DNA of 64,000 nt from Oscillospiraceae bacterium (GTDB taxonomy: Bacteria > Bacillota > Clostridia > Oscillospirales > Ruminococcaceae): contig JAFTXQ010000010.1 of the NCBI GenBank assembly GCA_017461565.1, forward strand, positions 1 through 64,000, read 5' to 3'. Below the pieces are notes generated by a model. It made no database searches. It saw only the letters and a list, made by a program, of their open reading frames with translations, and was not told the DNA's origin. Positions 16,593-27,317 of this stretch are shown in pieces. Numbering within the stretch: position 1 is the first letter of the stretch; every line of letters begins with the position of its first letter. Position numbers and translations under genes: made by a program.

Positions 16593-18671
16593 ATGAAAAA
16601 GTATAATGACACTGCCCTCTCCCCTGTTGAGCGTGCCGAAGCACTGTGCGACGAGCTTTCAACCGAACAGCAGGCAGAACAGCTCCGATATGACGCTCCT
16701 GCCATCCCTCAGGCAGGACTGCCTGCCTATAACTGGTGGAACGAAGGTCTTCATGGCGTTGCGAGAGCAGGCACTGCAACAGTATTCCCTCAGGCGATAG
16801 GACTTGCTGCGGCATTTGACAGCGACCTTATCCGTCGCACTGCCGAGATCATTTCTGCCGAAGCACGTGCAAAGTACAACGCATCTCAGAAACAAGGCGA
16901 CGGAGACATATACAAAGGACTTACCCTGTGGTCTCCTAACATCAATATTTTCCGTGATCCACGCTGGGGCAGAGGTCACGAGACCTACGGCGAGGATCCG
17001 TATCTTACAGCAAGGCTTGGTGTGGAATTCGTAAAGGGACTCCAGGGCGAGGGAAAGCACCTGCGCACCGCTGCCTGTGCAAAGCATTTCGCAGTACACA
17101 GTGGTCCTGAGGCGATCCGTCACGAATTTGACGCAAAGGCTTCTCCGAAGGACATGGAGGAAACGTATCTTCCAGCTTTCAAGGCGCTTGTCGAAGAAGC
17201 CAAGGTAGAGGGCGTAATGGGCGCATACAATCGTGTAAACGGCGAACCTGCCTGCGCAAGCGAATTTCTGATGGGAAAGCTTCGTGAATGGGGTTTTGAC
17301 GGATATTTTGTTTCCGACTGCTGGGCTATAAACGATTTTCATGCGCATCATAAGATCACCGAAACTCCCGAAGAGTCTGCCGCTATGGCACTTAAGGCAG
17401 GCTGTGACATAAACTGCGGCAGCACATATCTTAAAATGATGGATGCCCTTGAAAAGGGACTAGTCACCCCCGAAGATATACACCGCTCCTGCGTGCGTGC
17501 ACTGAGGACAAGAATACGCCTCGGTCAGCTCGACAAGACCGAATACGATGATATCCCCTACTCTGTCATTGCTTGTGATGAGCATAAAGCTGTCGCTCTC
17601 GAAGCTGCGCACAAATCCGCTGTGCTGCTCAAAAACAACGGAATACTGCCGCTTTCAAGAGAAAAGACAGGCACCATTGCAGTCATCGGACCAAATGCGG
17701 ACAGCCGCAGTGCGCTTATCGGCAACTACAACGGCACTCCCGACCGCTACATTACTTTCCTTGAGGGTATACAGGATTCTTTCGGCGGACGTGTAATTTA
17801 CGCCGAGGGAAGCCATCTCTTCCTTGACAGAAGCCAGGGGCTTGCACAAGCGGGTGACCGACTTGCGGAAGCTGTCGCAGCGGCAGAAAACTCTGATGTG
17901 ATAATAGCCTGTGTAGGGCTTGACGCTACGCTTGAGGGCGAAGAGGGCGATACAGGAAACCAGTTTGCCTCGGGCGACAAAAACGACCTCTATCTGCCTC
18001 TTAGCCAGCAGCTGCTTTTACAGAAGCTCAGAGAAACAGGCAAGCCGATGATAGTCGTCCTGGCAGCGGGCAGCTCGGTAAACATCGACTGTGACTGCGA
18101 CGCACTGCTGGATATGTGGTATCCCGGACAATACGGTGGCAGAGCGCTTGCCGACATCGTTTTCGGAGACGTCTCCCCCTCGGGTAAGCTGCCTGTTACG
18201 TTCTATAAAGACGCCGACAAGCTGCCCGATTTCTGCGATTACTCCATGGCAGGAAGAACATATCGCTACTGCAACGACGATAATGTGCTGTATCCTTTCG
18301 GATTCGGTCTTACGTATGCCGATATCGTATGCACCGATCTGTCCTACAACGACGGCACCGTGAAGCTCACTGTGACAAACCAGAGCAATACTGCCTCTGA
18401 AGACGTGGTACAGCTTTATATCAAGGGATATGGGGAGGACGATATTCCTAACCACTCGCTTTGTGGCTTTGCACGCATAAGGCTTGCAGCACATGAAAGC
18501 AGAGACATTGAGATTGCTATACCCTGCTCTGCATTTGAAACTGTGAACAAATGCGGTGTAAGAAGCATTACGGGAAAACGCTTCACGCTTTATGCAGGAA
18601 TCTGTCAGCCCGACGAACTGAGCCAGAAGCTCAGCAGAACACGATGCGTCAAAGCTGAAATCATCCTGTAA
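16593..18671 (+). CDS. Glycoside hydrolase family 3 (beta-xylosidase or beta-glucosidase)
   Basis: Of 692 residues without a signal peptide, so cytoplasmic. It has the three GH3 parts: an (alpha/beta)8 barrel with 'RDPRWGRGHETYGEDPYL', 'KHFAVHSG' and the nucleophile Asp242 in 'YFVSDCWAI'; an (alpha/beta)6 sandwich with 'CVGLDATLEGEEGD'; and a C-terminal fibronectin III-like domain. The 'SDC' form of the nucleophile loop is common in xylosidases, so release of xylose from short oligosaccharides taken up by the cell is more likely than glucosidase activity, but sequence alone does not decide. AAGGAG precedes the ATG. Confidence 0.9.
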   Translation: MKKYNDTALSPVERAEALCDELSTEQQAEQLRYDAPAIPQAGLPAYNWWNEGLHGVARAGTATVFPQAIGLAAAFDSDLIRRTAEIISAEARAKYNASQKQGDGDIYKGLTLWSPNINIFRDPRWGRGHETYGEDPYLTARLGVEFVKGLQGEGKHLRTAACAKHFAVHSGPEAIRHEFDAKASPKDMEETYLPAFKALVEEAKVEGVMGAYNRVNGEPACASEFLMGKLREWGFDGYFVSDCWAINDFHAHHKITETPEESAAMALKAGCDINCGSTYLKMMDALEKGLVTPEDIHRSCVRALRTRIRLGQLDKTEYDDIPYSVIACDEHKAVALEAAHKSAVLLKNNGILPLSREKTGTIAVIGPNADSRSALIGNYNGTPDRYITFLEGIQDSFGGRVIYAEGSHLFLDRSQGLAQAGDRLAEAVAAAENSDVIIACVGLDATLEGEEGDTGNQFASGDKNDLYLPLSQQLLLQKLRETGKPMIVVLAAGSSVNIDCDCDALLDMWYPGQYGGRALADIVFGDVSPSGKLPVTFYKDADKLPDFCDYSMAGRTYRYCNDDNVLYPFGFGLTYADIVCTDLSYNDGTVKLTVTNQSNTASEDVVQLYIKGYGEDDIPNHSLCGFARIRLAAHESRDIEIAIPCSAFETVNKCGVRSITGKRFTLYAGICQPDELSQKLSRTRCVKAEIIL

Positions 18672-18675
18672 TCTC

Positions 18676-18704
18676 TTGACAAATCATAGAAAATATGATA
18701 GAAT
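18676..18704 (+). promoter_or_regulatory. Promoter of the TPP riboswitch-thiT transcript
   Basis: TTGACA (18676-18681), 17 bases, TAGAAT (18699-18704), just after the GH3 gene. Confidence 0.8.
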
Positions 18705-18715
18705 AACAAAGGACT

Positions 18716-18815
18716 GAACGGGGAGCTTCAATGGCATACGCCGCCGAGGCTGAGAGTGTGTTGGCATAACACAGACCCGAATACCTGATTCGGATAATGC
18801 CGACGTAGGAAAGAA
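18716..18815 (+). ncRNA. TPP (THI-box) riboswitch
   Basis: The conserved thiamine pyrophosphate aptamer motifs are all present: 'GGGGAGC', 'GGCTGAGAG', 'AGACCCGAATACCTGATTCG' and 'GGATAATGCCGACGTAGGAA'. TPP binding is expected to favour the intrinsic terminator that follows and so switch off thiT. Confidence 0.95.
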
Positions 18816-18840
18816 TGTTCTTAAACAGGAAGACATTTGA

Positions 18841-18873
18841 AAGCGTGCTGATATCCGTCGGCACGCTTTTTTT
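18841..18873 (+). terminator. Riboswitch-controlled intrinsic terminator
   Basis: AAGCGTGC (18841-18848) pairs with GCACGCTT (18861-18868) and runs into seven T residues. It lies between the aptamer and thiT, so it is the likely expression platform. Confidence 0.85.
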
Positions 18874-19007
18874 GCACGACGCAACGAATACAGATTCAGC
18901 CCGGAAACCACAAGGCGCCATGGTTTTCGGGCATTTCTGTACCTGTGCGCCGTACCTTTCGGACGATATCCGTATCGGAATCACAGTTCGGAAAGAAAGG
19001 TAATTTT

Positions 19008-19616
19008 ATGACTGAAAATACAAATACTTCTCAACAGAAAAACCATAGCAAGACTGCCGCCCTGGTCGAGGGTGCAATAATGGTGGCACTCGCCACTGTG
19101 CTGAGCTACATAAGACTGATGCACTTCCCGTGGGGTGGCTCCGTCACAGTGCTGTCAATGCTTCCGATAGTGCTATACAGTATAAAACGAGGTCTTACAA
19201 ACGGACTTATGGCCTCATTTATATTCTCGCTGATACAATTGGGTCAGGGTGCTGTTGACGGACTTTTCGGATGGGGACTCACTCCCGTTATGCTGATCGC
19301 CTGCATAATGCTGGACTATATATGTCCATTTACCGCTATCGGTCTTGCGGGGGTATTCCGCAGAAAGGGCTTAGCCGGTTGGATAACAGGTACCGCAGCT
19401 GCGATAATCCTGAGATTTGTCTGCCATTTTCTCAGCGGCGTTGTGATCTGGCACTCCGCAGGCAAGCTGTGGGAGGGCTTCGTAACTGACAACGAGTGGC
19501 TGTACTCCCTCTGCTACAACGGTGCATATATGCTGCCAGAGCTTGTCTTCACACTGACAGGTGCTATTTTACTGCTTAAGATACCGCAGACAAGAAAGAT
19601 GCTTATGACTACATAA
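19008..19616 (+). CDS. thiT: Thiamine transporter ThiT (ECF S-component)
   Basis: Of 202 residues with six predicted membrane spans; substrate-binding subunit of an energy-coupling-factor importer for thiamine. Family signs are 'EGAIMVALATVLSYI' near the start, 'HFPWGGSVTVLSMLPI' and the 'NGAYMLPEL' end. The ATPase and T-component genes are not here, as is normal for shared ECF modules. The ATG at 19008 has GAAAGG upstream; a longer frame into the leader is unlikely. The TPP riboswitch upstream supports the assignment. The leader also holds a hairpin CCCGGAAACC/GGTTTTCGGG near 18899-18930. Confidence 0.93.
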   Translation: MTENTNTSQQKNHSKTAALVEGAIMVALATVLSYIRLMHFPWGGSVTVLSMLPIVLYSIKRGLTNGLMASFIFSLIQLGQGAVDGLFGWGLTPVMLIACIMLDYICPFTAIGLAGVFRRKGLAGWITGTAAAIILRFVCHFLSGVVIWHSAGKLWEGFVTDNEWLYSLCYNGAYMLPELVFTLTGAILLLKIPQTRKMLMTT

Positions 19617-19671
19617 GCACAATCAACAAATCCGAATGCACTTGTGCGAAATCTTTGTGAAATGATACCTG

Positions 19672-19700
19672 TTGACAAAAACCGCATTTCTGCGTATAAT
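19672..19700 (+). promoter_or_regulatory. Promoter of glnN
   Basis: Consensus TTGACA (19672-19677), 17 bases, TATAAT (19695-19700). Confidence 0.85.
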
Positions 19701-19712
19701 TGAATAAGAAAC

Positions 19713-19759
19713 ATCGGCGTTTTGCGGCGGGTGAATTATACCCTTTGCACAGCGCCGAT
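19713..19759 (+). promoter_or_regulatory. Leader hairpin of glnN
   Basis: ATCGGCG (19713-19719) pairs with CGCCGAT (19753-19759) and encloses GGGT/ACCC (19729-19743). It fills almost the whole leader, ending about 24 bases before the ATG. No T-run follows, so it is not a terminator. It does not match the cyanobacterial glnA motif as I know it. Confidence 0.45.
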
Positions 19760-19782
19760 ATTTATTTACAACGGAGGTAACT

Positions 19783-21876
19783 ATGTCAGAAAATTTCAAC
19801 GTGGTAGAACAGTTCGGCATCGATGTATTCAACGAGGGCACTATGCGACAGCGCCTGCCCAAAAACATATACAAGCAGCTTAAAAAGACCATCGCCGAGG
19901 GCACGCACCTCGACAGCAGCATCGCTGATGTTGTTGCAAGCGCCATCAAGGACTGGGCGATAGAAAAAGGTGCAACTCACTTTACACACTGGTTCCAGCC
20001 TATGACGGGCATCACTGCCGAGAAGCACGACAGCTTCATCACCCCTATGGGCGACGGCACCGTTATCATGGAGTTTTCCGGAAAAAATCTCATCAAGGGC
20101 GAATCGGATGCTTCCTCCTTCCCTTCAGGCGGTCTGCGTGCCACATTCGAGGCAAGAGGCTATACCGCATGGGATCCCACATCCTACGCTTTTGTAAAGA
20201 ACGGCTCGCTGTACATTCCCACCGCTTTCTACTCCTACGGCGGTGAGGCTCTCGACAAAAAGACTCCACTGCTGCGTTCAATGGACATCGTATCTGAACA
20301 GGCACTGCGCATTCTGCGCCTTTTCGGAAACGACACCGCAAAGCGTGTTGTTCCCACAGTCGGTGCCGAGCAGGAATATTTCCTTGTAGATAAAAAGACA
20401 TACGATCAGCGCAAGGATCTCATCTTCACCGGAAGAACGCTTTTCGGCGCTCCCGCACCCAAGGGTCAGGAGATGGACGACCACTATTACGGCTCGATAA
20501 AAGCACGTGTTGCGGACTATATGAAAGACCTTGACGAGCACCTGTGGCGCCTTGGCATATACTCCAAGACAAAGCACAACGAGGTAGCTCCCGCTCAGCA
20601 TGAGATGGCACCGCTGTTCTGCCCCTGCAACCTCGCCTGCGACCAGAACCAGCTCACCATGGACATCATGAAAAAGGTCGCTCTTGAGCACGGGCTTGTA
20701 TGCCTTCTTCACGAAAAGCCCTTTGCAGGCATAAACGGAAGCGGCAAGCACGACAACTGGTCACTCTCCACCGACGACGGACAGAACCTGCTCGATCCGG
20801 GCTCTTCGCCAATGGAAAATGCGCAGTTCCTGACATTTCTCGCTGCCATCATCAAGGCTGTTGACGAATATCCCGAGCTGCTCCGCATGTCGGTAGCGAC
20901 AGCAGGGAACGACCACAGACTGGGCGCAAACGAAGCGCCTCCCGCTATCATCTCCATCTTCCTCGGTGAGGATCTTGAAGCCGTTATTGACCACCTTGTC
21001 GACGGCACCGACTACACTGCTAAGAGCGGTACGATGTTCAATGTAGGCGTATCTTCCCTCCCAAGCTTCCCCAAGGATGCTACCGACCGCAACCGTACCT
21101 CGCCGTTTGCGTTCACAGGAAATAAATTTGAGTTCAGAATGTGCGGCTCCTCTCTTAACATTGCAGGACCCAACACCGTACTCAACACTATCGTTGCAAA
21201 CTCTCTCAAGGAGTTTGCAGATGAGCTTGAGGGTGCGGAGGACTTCACAGCAGCGCTTAATGAGCTGCTTGTACGCACCATCAAGGAGCATAAGAGAGTT
21301 ATCTTCAACGGAAACGGCTACGGTGAGGAATGGTTTAAGGAAGCCGAAAACAGAGGCCTTCCAAACTTTAAATCAACCATAGACGCTATCCCCTCGTTCA
21401 CCTCGCCCAAAAGCATCAAGCTGTTTTCAAAGTTCGGCGTTTACACCGAGATAGAGCTTCATGCACGAGCTGAGATAAACCTTGAAAACTACGCAAAGGC
21501 AGTGAACATAGAAGCACTGACAGCAGTTGACATGGTAAAGACACAGATACTCCCTGCCGTCATGAAATACACCAAGGAGATTTGCGACATCGCCGCAAGC
21601 AAAAAGACCATCGGCTTAGAGCCGACCGTGGAGCTTGCACTTGCAAACAGACTTAACAATCTCACCGTTTCTATGAACGATATGACTACTGCGCTGAGCG
21701 ACGCCATTATTAAAGCGCAGTGTGTTGATGATGCCTACGCAAAGGCAGTTTGTTACCATAACGAGGTATTTACATCAATGCAGAGTCTGCGCACCGTCGT
21801 AGACGAGCTTGAAACTATCGTCAGCGACGAAAGCTGGCCCTACCCCACTTACGACGAGCTGCTGTATAATATCTGA
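19783..21876 (+). CDS. glnN: Glutamine synthetase type III
   Basis: Of 697 residues, the large type III form (GSI is about 450). It joins ammonia to glutamate using ATP and is the main nitrogen entry in many rumen bacteria. Recognised by '[17 protein letters not shown]' near the start, '[17 protein letters not shown]', '[11 protein letters not shown]', '[15 protein letters not shown]' and '[20 protein letters not shown]'. Preceded by CGGAGG and a consensus promoter; monocistronic, with a strong terminator. No nitrogen regulator or ammonium transporter is adjacent. Confidence 0.96.
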   Translation: MSENFNVVEQFGIDVFNEGTMRQRLPKNIYKQLKKTIAEGTHLDSSIADVVASAIKDWAIEKGATHFTHWFQPMTGITAEKHDSFITPMGDGTVIMEFSGKNLIKGESDASSFPSGGLRATFEARGYTAWDPTSYAFVKNGSLYIPTAFYSYGGEALDKKTPLLRSMDIVSEQALRILRLFGNDTAKRVVPTVGAEQEYFLVDKKTYDQRKDLIFTGRTLFGAPAPKGQEMDDHYYGSIKARVADYMKDLDEHLWRLGIYSKTKHNEVAPAQHEMAPLFCPCNLACDQNQLTMDIMKKVALEHGLVCLLHEKPFAGINGSGKHDNWSLSTDDGQNLLDPGSSPMENAQFLTFLAAIIKAVDEYPELLRMSVATAGNDHRLGANEAPPAIISIFLGEDLEAVIDHLVDGTDYTAKSGTMFNVGVSSLPSFPKDATDRNRTSPFAFTGNKFEFRMCGSSLNIAGPNTVLNTIVANSLKEFADELEGAEDFTAALNELLVRTIKEHKRVIFNGNGYGEEWFKEAENRGLPNFKSTIDAIPSFTSPKSIKLFSKFGVYTEIELHARAEINLENYAKAVNIEALTAVDMVKTQILPAVMKYTKEICDIAASKKTIGLEPTVELALANRLNNLTVSMNDMTTALSDAIIKAQCVDDAYAKAVCYHNEVFTSMQSLRTVVDELETIVSDESWPYPTYDELLYNI

Positions 21877-21886
21877 TGACAATATC

Positions 21887-21927
21887 ACATCGACCCGTAA
21901 ATGCTCTTTACGGGTCGATGTTTTTTG
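21887..21927 (+). terminator. Terminator of glnN
   Basis: A perfect 15-bp stem ACATCGACCCGTAAA (21887-21901) / TTTACGGGTCGATGT (21907-21921), then a T-run. Confidence 0.92.
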
Positions 21928-22035
21928 AATGCATTGTGTAGATATTATTGAATGTGAAAAGTGAACAGCAGAGCTATTCACTTTCAATTAATGAATTATT
22001 AAGAATTAATAATTTCGGTGTGGCTGCCTGCATAT

Positions 22036-22076
22036 AAAAATCCGCCTTTGACATTGGCGTCAAAAGCGGATTTATT
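22036..22076 (-). terminator. Terminator of the minus-strand zinc-ribbon protein gene
   Basis: AAATCCGCCTTTGAC pairs with GTCAAAAGCGGATTT; on the minus strand the stem is followed by a T-run. The remaining 22,000-region DNA between this and glnN is AT-rich with small inverted repeats only. Confidence 0.75.
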
Positions 22077-22104
22077 ATATCCAAATTTATTTATCGCATC
22101 AAGT

Positions 22105-23760
22105 TTAATCTATCTCAAGCTTTGTATCGGTATAGCTTATACCATCAGCGCTCACATAGATCATGTCATCCTCTACAACGCAGACTGCACCTGCGATGAT
22201 ATCAAGATCATCCACCTCAGCAGGCTTCTTGACCTGTGTGATCCTGCCACCGTTATCAGAGTAGCCAAGCTCACCGTCGTAATCAATAACACATACGCCA
22301 TTGGGAGTTACAACATACTCATCATAATCGTCATCAGCGATCATTGTTGTTACCTTGGGATCGCCGCTGCTGTACTTAAGATCGCCTGTGTAGGACTCAA
22401 AATAGATATCATTGAGGTCTGCACTTGCCTTAAAGCTGTAAGCGTACTCTGCAACGAGCTGCTTTTCTGCGCCGAACTCAGCCTTTATCTTGTAGATATC
22501 TCCATCCTCAAGATAAAGGATAGTCTTGCCATCAGCGGATACCTGATAGCTGCTGAAGCTTGAAATAAGCCTTTCATCCTCGTAAGCGTCACCGTTTCTG
22601 CGGTAAAGCCTGATCTTGCCGTCCTCAATGCCGAGGAATCTGTCAAAGCTCTCAGGCATTCCTGCGGAATTTGCAGGGAAAATCGGGGTAACTCGTCCGC
22701 CTGCGACCTTTACAGGAGAGTCCATGTCAATACTGTAAACGTATGTATCGCCGTCATTATCGGTATAGAGGATCTGTGTAAGATCCATGGTGATGCTGGG
22801 AGTTACACTATTAGAAAAAGAAAGGCTTTCAACCTTATCGGAAAGATCCTTATAAGCGCATATCTCATGATCTTCACTATCATAAACAAATGTCGTTGTA
22901 CCATTCTGGCTTACTGTAATAGGAGAAAGATTCTTGCCGAGCTTCTCGGATTTTCCGTCCTTATAGAAGTAACAGATGGATTCCCCGTCCTCTTCCTCAT
23001 ACTTTGAATACAGAAGGATCGCTCCATCGGGAGAAAGGCAGAAGCTTGTATTGTAATAGGACCATTTGGATTCAAGCTCATCTACCTTTTCAGACTCGCC
23101 GTTCCTGTAGATGTAAAGCACCTTGTCCTCTTCGACATAAGCGAGCGTCTTGCCATCAACAGAGATGCACGCATCACTTACATCCTCAGCGACCTCAACC
23201 GCAGTGTTGTTGCCGTCTACATAATATAGAACGTCATCGTTTGTAATAAAATACATTGCAGTGTGCATGGGATTTGCGAGCTTTTCATTGTCGCCGGAAT
23301 CAATATCCACAACATCGATATTCTTGGCACCGTGGAAGATCGCAAGACCGTCTTTAGTACGAACAGTTTCATACTCGTCTGTGAACACACCGAAGCCTGT
23401 GATGCTTCCGCCACCGGAAAATACAACTATCATCAGAACAACGATCAATGCAACTACGATCAGCGCAGCGCCTCCGATAAAACCGAACAGCACACCCTTA
23501 GGCAGTGGCTTTTTGGCTGCGACGGGGGCAGGTGCAGCAGCAACCGCAGGCGCAGCGACAGGCTGTACAGGCTGCTGTGCAGCAACAGCTGCCTCAACAG
23601 TGGGAGTCGGCTGGACAGGAATAGTATTAGCAGGCATAACAGGCGCCGCAGGTGCAGGAGCTGCCACCTCAGGTGCAGGCTTATCAGAAAAATTTGTGCC
23701 GCACATGGGACAGAATTTTGCCGTATCGGGTATCTGTTTGCCGCAATTGGAACAGAACAT
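22105..23760 (-). CDS. Zinc-ribbon membrane protein with beta-propeller-like extracytoplasmic part
   Basis: Of 551 residues, function unknown. It starts with a zinc ribbon ('MFCSNCGKQIPD...CPMCG', residues 1-22), then an Ala/Pro/Val-rich linker of about 75 residues, one membrane span (about 112-136), and a long outside region of repeated strands with WD40/TolB-like phrases such as 'SVDGKTLAYVEEDKVLYIY', 'SPDGAILLYSKYEEEDGE' and 'SADGKTILYLEDGDIYKI', each spaced by 40-60 residues. The start at 23760 follows CGGAGG. It may display a propeller outside while its ribbon faces the cytosol; no partner is evident. Confidence 0.7.
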   Translation of the reverse strand: MFCSNCGKQIPDTAKFCPMCGTNFSDKPAPEVAAPAPAAPVMPANTIPVQPTPTVEAAVAAQQPVQPVAAPAVAAAPAPVAAKKPLPKGVLFGFIGGAALIVVALIVVLMIVVFSGGGSITGFGVFTDEYETVRTKDGLAIFHGAKNIDVVDIDSGDNEKLANPMHTAMYFITNDDVLYYVDGNNTAVEVAEDVSDACISVDGKTLAYVEEDKVLYIYRNGESEKVDELESKWSYYNTSFCLSPDGAILLYSKYEEEDGESICYFYKDGKSEKLGKNLSPITVSQNGTTTFVYDSEDHEICAYKDLSDKVESLSFSNSVTPSITMDLTQILYTDNDGDTYVYSIDMDSPVKVAGGRVTPIFPANSAGMPESFDRFLGIEDGKIRLYRRNGDAYEDERLISSFSSYQVSADGKTILYLEDGDIYKIKAEFGAEKQLVAEYAYSFKASADLNDIYFESYTGDLKYSSGDPKVTTMIADDDYDEYVVTPNGVCVIDYDGELGYSDNGGRITQVKKPAEVDDLDIIAGAVCVVEDDMIYVSADGISYTDTKLEID

Positions 23761-23824
23761 AATAATTACCTCCGTATTGAATTTTGTAGTGTGCGGAATA
23801 TCCGCTTTTATCCATACAATTAAC

Positions 23825-23853
23825 AGTATACCATACATTGACCCAAAAATCAA
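23825..23853 (-). promoter_or_regulatory. Promoter of the propeller/zinc-ribbon gene
   Basis: On the minus strand TTGATT (23848-23853), 17 bases, TATACT (23825-23830). Confidence 0.7.
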
Positions 23854-23901
23854 TACTTTAGAGTTTTTTCGACATTATACGGCGTGCAGACGTTTTTAGT
23901 C

Positions 23902-23930
23902 TTGACAATCCACATCTGATTTGTTATAAT
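23902..23930 (+). promoter_or_regulatory. Promoter of the ilvBNC operon
   Basis: TTGACA (23902-23907), 17 bases, TATAAT (23925-23930). Confidence 0.85.
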
Positions 23931-23936
23931 AAGACA

Positions 23937-24062
23937 CATAGGCTGTTTTATAACAATAACGCTCTTTCGCTTTAAATCGTTATATCCCCAAACATTTGAT
24001 ATATATGAAGGCTTTAATACCTGCGTGTAGCAAAACAGCATAATTCCCCATGCGGAGGCAGA
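23937..24062 (+). promoter_or_regulatory. Leader of the ilvBNC operon
   Basis: A leader of about 130 bases. GCTGTTTT near 23942 can pair with AAAACAGC near 24033, closing a multi-branched fold. I see neither a T-box sequence nor a leader peptide rich in Ile, Leu or Val, nor a terminator. Confidence 0.35.
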
Positions 24063-24065
24063 TAA

Positions 24066-25694
24066 ATGAACACTACCAGAATGACAGTTGCAAAAGCTAT
24101 GACCGAATGTTTAAAGGCAGAGGGCATCTCTACCGTGTTCGGTTATCCTGGTGCTGCCATCTGCCCTTTTTATGACGAATTATATAATACCGATATCAGA
24201 CACATCCTTGTAAGGCACGAAGTAAACGGCGGTCATGCCGCAAGCGGCTACGCAAGGATAAGCGGAAAGCCTGCTGTTGCAATAGCTACCTCCGGTCCGG
24301 GTGCGCTTAATCTCATCACAGCCATCGCTACCGCTTATATGGACAGTATCCCGATGGTCATAATCACAGGCCAGGTAAACACCGAACAGATCGGTCGTGA
24401 CGTTTTTCAGGAGGCTGACATAACAGGCTCCGCCGAGCCTTTCGTGAAGCACAGCTACCTGCTAAAAAATCCTGAGGATACCGCAAGAGTATTTAAAGAG
24501 GCGTTCTATATCGCCGGTAGCGGCAGACGGGGTCCTGTACTTATCGATATCCCTTATGATGTACAGAAGGCTGAAATAGATTTTGCCTACCCAGAAACGA
24601 TCGACATAAGGAGCTATCGCCCCAGTACATACGGCAACGGTCAGCAGATAAAGCGTGCAATCACCGCTATGGAGCAGGCTGTGCGTCCCCTCATCTGCGC
24701 AGGCGGAGGTCTTTTCACAGGCGACGGTGCATCGCTTATGCGCAGATTTGCTGAAGTGAATGATATCCCTGTTGTTTCAACTATGATGGGACTTGGTGCA
24801 ATGCCTACCGATAATCCCCGTTATTACGGAATGCTGGGTATGCACGGATGCAAAAGTGCAAACTATGCCGTAAACCACTGCGACACCCTTATCCTGCTTG
24901 GCGCAAGAGTTGGCGACCGTGCTATCTCCGCTATGGAGGCACGTTCCGATCTCACTGTTATACATATTGACATCGACCCTGCCGAGATCGGCAAAAATCT
25001 TGCTGTCGATATTCCGATAGTGGGTGATCTTACCGCCGTGCTCGGACAGCTTATCGAAGCCTGTGGCGTGCCGACAGAACACTCTGCATGGAAGAACGAG
25101 CTTGACGCAATGCGCAGTGATGATAAAGTAACACCTGCAAAGGACGGATATATCAACCCAAAGCAGTTTATGAGGATACTGGACAAGGCTCTGCCTGACA
25201 ACTCCGTTGTCGTGGCTGATGTCGGACAGAACCAGATATGGGCGGCTGCTAACATCACTTTCCACGGCGGACGTTTCCTTACCTCGGGCGGAATGGGCAC
25301 AATGGGCTACTCCATACCCGCAGCCATCGGCGCAAAGGCAGCTTCCCCCGACAAAGAGGTCATCGCAATATGCGGCGACGGAAGCTTCCAGATGCAGATG
25401 ATGGAGCTTGCCACGGCAATTCAGCACGATATAAATATCAAGGTCATCGTAATGCGCAACAACTATCTCGGTATGGTGCGTGAGCTTCAGGAAAAGGGCT
25501 ACGACAACCGCCTGACTGCTGTTTCGCTTGACGGAAGCCCACGCTACACAAAGATTGCCGAAGCATACGGTATAGAAGCTGCCCTTGTTGACAGTCCTGA
25601 AGCCGCTGAGACTGCCGTAAAGCAACTGATAAGCTCCGACAGACCGTTCCTTATAGAAGTCTCGGTTGAAGAGCATGAAAAGACCATCCTTTAA
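24066..25694 (+). CDS. ilvB: Acetolactate synthase large subunit
   Basis: Of 542 residues, a thiamine-diphosphate enzyme that joins two pyruvates (or pyruvate and 2-ketobutyrate) in the first common step of branched-chain amino acid synthesis. The N-terminal domain has the catalytic Glu in 'RHEVNGGHAASGYAR'; the C-terminal TPP site is 'CGDGSFQMQMMELATAIQ' followed by the Asn of 'NNYLGM'. The regulatory subunit gene follows directly and ketol-acid reductoisomerase comes next, so it is the biosynthetic rather than the catabolic form. A Gly/Ala-rich start 'VFGYPGAAICPFYD' is typical. Confidence 0.94.
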   Translation: MNTTRMTVAKAMTECLKAEGISTVFGYPGAAICPFYDELYNTDIRHILVRHEVNGGHAASGYARISGKPAVAIATSGPGALNLITAIATAYMDSIPMVIITGQVNTEQIGRDVFQEADITGSAEPFVKHSYLLKNPEDTARVFKEAFYIAGSGRRGPVLIDIPYDVQKAEIDFAYPETIDIRSYRPSTYGNGQQIKRAITAMEQAVRPLICAGGGLFTGDGASLMRRFAEVNDIPVVSTMMGLGAMPTDNPRYYGMLGMHGCKSANYAVNHCDTLILLGARVGDRAISAMEARSDLTVIHIDIDPAEIGKNLAVDIPIVGDLTAVLGQLIEACGVPTEHSAWKNELDAMRSDDKVTPAKDGYINPKQFMRILDKALPDNSVVVADVGQNQIWAAANITFHGGRFLTSGGMGTMGYSIPAAIGAKAASPDKEVIAICGDGSFQMQMMELATAIQHDINIKVIVMRNNYLGMVRELQEKGYDNRLTAVSLDGSPRYTKIAEAYGIEAALVDSPEAAETAVKQLISSDRPFLIEVSVEEHEKTIL

Positions 25695-25709
25695 TTGGGA
25701 GGTACAAAT

Positions 25710-26201
25710 ATGAAGCATACCATTTCCGTGCTTGTTGAAAACAATGCAGGTGTTCTCGCAAGGATCGCAGGCTTGTTCGCAAGGCGTGGATTCAATATCG
25801 ACAGTCTGGCGGTAGGCGTCACCGACGACGAGCGGGTCTCCCGTATAACCATCGTTGCGGATGGAAGTGACTACACGCTGGAGCAGATAGAAAAGCAGCT
25901 CAACAAGCTTATTGATGTGATAAAGGTAAAAACGCTCAAAAATGACACATCCATCTCACGTGAGCTTGTTCTTATAAAAGTAGGATGCAGCTCCAGACAG
26001 CGTGCCGAAATAATGAGCATCGCCGAGATAGCACACGCAAAGATCTCGGATATTTCAAACACAACAATAACACTTGAGCTCTCCGACAGCAAGGACAACC
26101 TTGCAAACTATGAGGAGCTTCTCCGTCCTTACGGCATAAAGGAGATAGTACGCACAGGTACTATCGCTATCCAAAAGGGCGAAGCTGCTGTGAGAGTATA
26201 A
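25710..26201 (+). CDS. ilvN: Acetolactate synthase small (regulatory) subunit
   Basis: Of 163 residues with an N-terminal ACT domain ('HTISVLVENNAGVLARIAGL', 'RRGFNIDSLAVG') and a C-terminal ALS-regulatory domain. It binds the large subunit and gives feedback control by valine. I chose the ATG at 25710, eight bases after GGGAGG, rather than an earlier in-frame ATG that would overlap the site. It starts 15 bases after ilvB and is clearly in the same operon. Gene symbols ilvN and ilvH are both used for this family. Confidence 0.93.
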   Translation: MKHTISVLVENNAGVLARIAGLFARRGFNIDSLAVGVTDDERVSRITIVADGSDYTLEQIEKQLNKLIDVIKVKTLKNDTSISRELVLIKVGCSSRQRAEIMSIAEIAHAKISDISNTTITLELSDSKDNLANYEELLRPYGIKEIVRTGTIAIQKGEAAVRV

Positions 26202-26247
26202 AACGTTCAACCTCGCTTAATAAAAGCGTCGAATAAAACATCTTTAA

Positions 26248-27255
<1,008 letters not shown>

Positions 27256-27280
27256 TATCCTACCATGACTGAATGACAGA

Positions 27281-27317
27281 AACCGCATCCCATAATACAT
27301 GGGACGCGGTTTTTCGT
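27281..27317 (+). terminator. Terminator of the ilvBNC operon
   Basis: AAACCGC-at-CCCAT pairs with ATGGGACGCGGTTT and runs into T residues, immediately beyond the end of the convergent rubredoxin gene. Confidence 0.85.

Noticed and set aside
19713..19759. Cyanobacterial-type glnA riboswitch in front of glnN
   Set aside because: The conserved glutamine aptamer sequence is not present; only a plain hairpin is seen.
23868..23874. TTCGACA upstream of the ilv operon as a 0A box
   Set aside because: A seven-base match occurs by chance several times in 64 kb, and nothing else links this site to sporulation.
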